The translations under genes and the position numbers were made by a program. From Nevskia sp035651715 (GTDB taxonomy: Bacteria > Pseudomonadota > Gammaproteobacteria > Nevskiales > Nevskiaceae), in contig DASRFD010000008.1 in the NCBI GenBank assembly GCA_035651715.1, forward strand, positions 1-43,984: DNA of 43,984 bases, given 5' to 3'. The first letter of the stretch is position 1; each line of letters starts with the position of its first letter. The notes under the pieces were generated by a model. That model worked only from the letters and a program-made list of their open reading frames with translations. It was not told the DNA's origin and ran no database searches. Of this stretch, positions 43,302 to 43,984 are shown in pieces.

Positions 43302-43984
43302 GCCTTCGCCTCCGCCATGGCCTGTGATCGTGGATAGCCCATCCGCCGGGCAAGCTCGAGCAAGCGCGGCTCCACCTCGGCGAACCACGGGCGATAGCGG
43401 TGCCAACGCGCCACCGAGCTGCCGTACAAAGGCTGCACCACCTGGCTGTAACTGGGCGTATTGATGCGTCTGGACTGGGCGTGCCGATGGAATTCCAGCA
43501 TGGCCGGATCCACTTCGAGGCCTAGAAACGCGGCGATGCGCTGTAGCTGAAGCGGGAGGTCCGCCACGACGTCCTCATACCAGAGGTCAAGGCAGTCCGG
43601 TTTCAGGCGTGCCTTCTGTTCGAGCCAGATGCTGATCGCCTTGTCGTAGATAGCGGCGCTGTCGCCGATCGTCCAGAAGCCGCGGGTGGCGTCGGAAAAG
43701 CCGAAGTTCTGCATGAAACAGCTCAGCACGACATCGCAGGGATGGCGCGTCACGAAAATCAGCTTGGCCTGCGGGAACAGGGCCATGATCAGCTGCACGC
43801 GGCAGAAGTTGAACGGGTTCTTGTCGACCAGCCGGGTCCCGGGGCGGCGCTGCAGATACCGGCTGACGCTGCTCCAGTAGCGGGACCGCAGGGTTTCCAG
43901 GTCGCCGGGGGCCAGGTTTTGCAGGGAAAGGGGATACCCCTCCGGCCGATTGACAAGAGTCTCGACCACGCTGTCCAGAGCCGG
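43298..43984 (-). CDS. Sulfotransferase domain protein, C-terminal part (truncated by window edge)
   Basis: This is the C-terminal roughly 228 residues of a sulfotransferase, open to the right edge. Visible parts are RLVDKNPFNFCRVQLIMALF, the second PAPS-binding segment KLIFVTRHPCDVVLSCFM, DLWYEDVVADLPLQLQRI and the closing PSYSQVVQPLYGSSVARWH typical of TPR-linked sulfotransferases. The PAPS P-loop and any TPR repeats lie outside the window. It overlaps the TPR-beta-hydroxylase gene by four bases, so the two form an operon. Confidence 0.85.
   Translation of the reverse strand, partial: PALDSVVETLVNRPEGYPLSLQNLAPGDLETLRSRYWSSVSRYLQRRPGTRLVDKNPFNFCRVQLIMALFPQAKLIFVTRHPCDVVLSCFMQNFGFSDATRGFWTIGDSAAIYDKAISIWLEQKARLKPDCLDLWYEDVVADLPLQLQRIAAFLGLEVDPAMLEFHRHAQSRRINTPSYSQVVQPLYGSSVARWHRYRPWFAEVEPRLLELARRMGYPRSQAMAEAKA

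Overview
The window is high-GC chromosomal DNA that reads as a gammaproteobacterium, most likely of the Nevskiales/Solimonadaceae type. This rests on three things: the gammaproteobacterial gene order rsmI | lpoA-yraN-diaA, the petA-petB-petC-sspA-sspB block, and two tandem long DUF1302 outer-membrane proteins of the kind common in hydrocarbon- and sterol-using lineages. The taxon is an inference from gene content. No rRNA, tRNA, CRISPR array, insertion sequence or prophage gene was seen.

Layout. 1-4654 (+) is a compact iron-uptake operon: the end of a TonB-dependent siderophore receptor, a PiuC/YbiX hydroxylase, a PepSY membrane protein, TonB, ExbB and ExbD. 4790-6754 (+) is a three-module iron protein (ferritin-like, single [4Fe-4S] ferredoxin-like, two CDGSH motifs). 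6770-11343 (-) is an operon for an exported lipoprotein sulfatase, its formylglycine-generating enzyme, an orphan MetQ/NlpA-like binding protein and a YkgJ-like cysteine-cluster protein. 11507-13384 (-) is an LplT-like transporter fused to a PlsC acyltransferase. 13424-15270 (-) holds two tandem MEST-like alpha/beta hydrolases, one of which has lost its nucleophile. 15330-18564 holds a DUF2461 protein, a large secreted protein of unknown function and a small GFA/CENP-V protein.

18732-25078 is housekeeping: an MFS exporter overlapping rsmI, the divergent lpoA-yraN-diaA operon (yraN appears to start at CTG), and sspA-sspB. 25094-27723 (-) encodes the cytochrome bc1 complex. 27946-33194 (-) encodes two DUF1302 proteins, each with its own strong terminator. 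33327-37864 (-) is an oligopeptide ABC importer (binding protein, two permeases, one ATPase) without an OppF gene in view.

38.0-44.0 kb is the most accessory-looking part. It holds a small secreted cysteine protein, a TPR-sulfotransferase (+), an aspartyl beta-hydroxylase-like dioxygenase fused to a sulfotransferase (-), a TPR protein with a second beta-hydroxylase domain (-), and another sulfotransferase running off the right edge (-). Repeated pairing of sulfotransferase and beta-hydroxylase modules, once as a physical fusion, suggests a protein-modification or natural-product system with unknown substrate. This is the best candidate here for an undescribed system.
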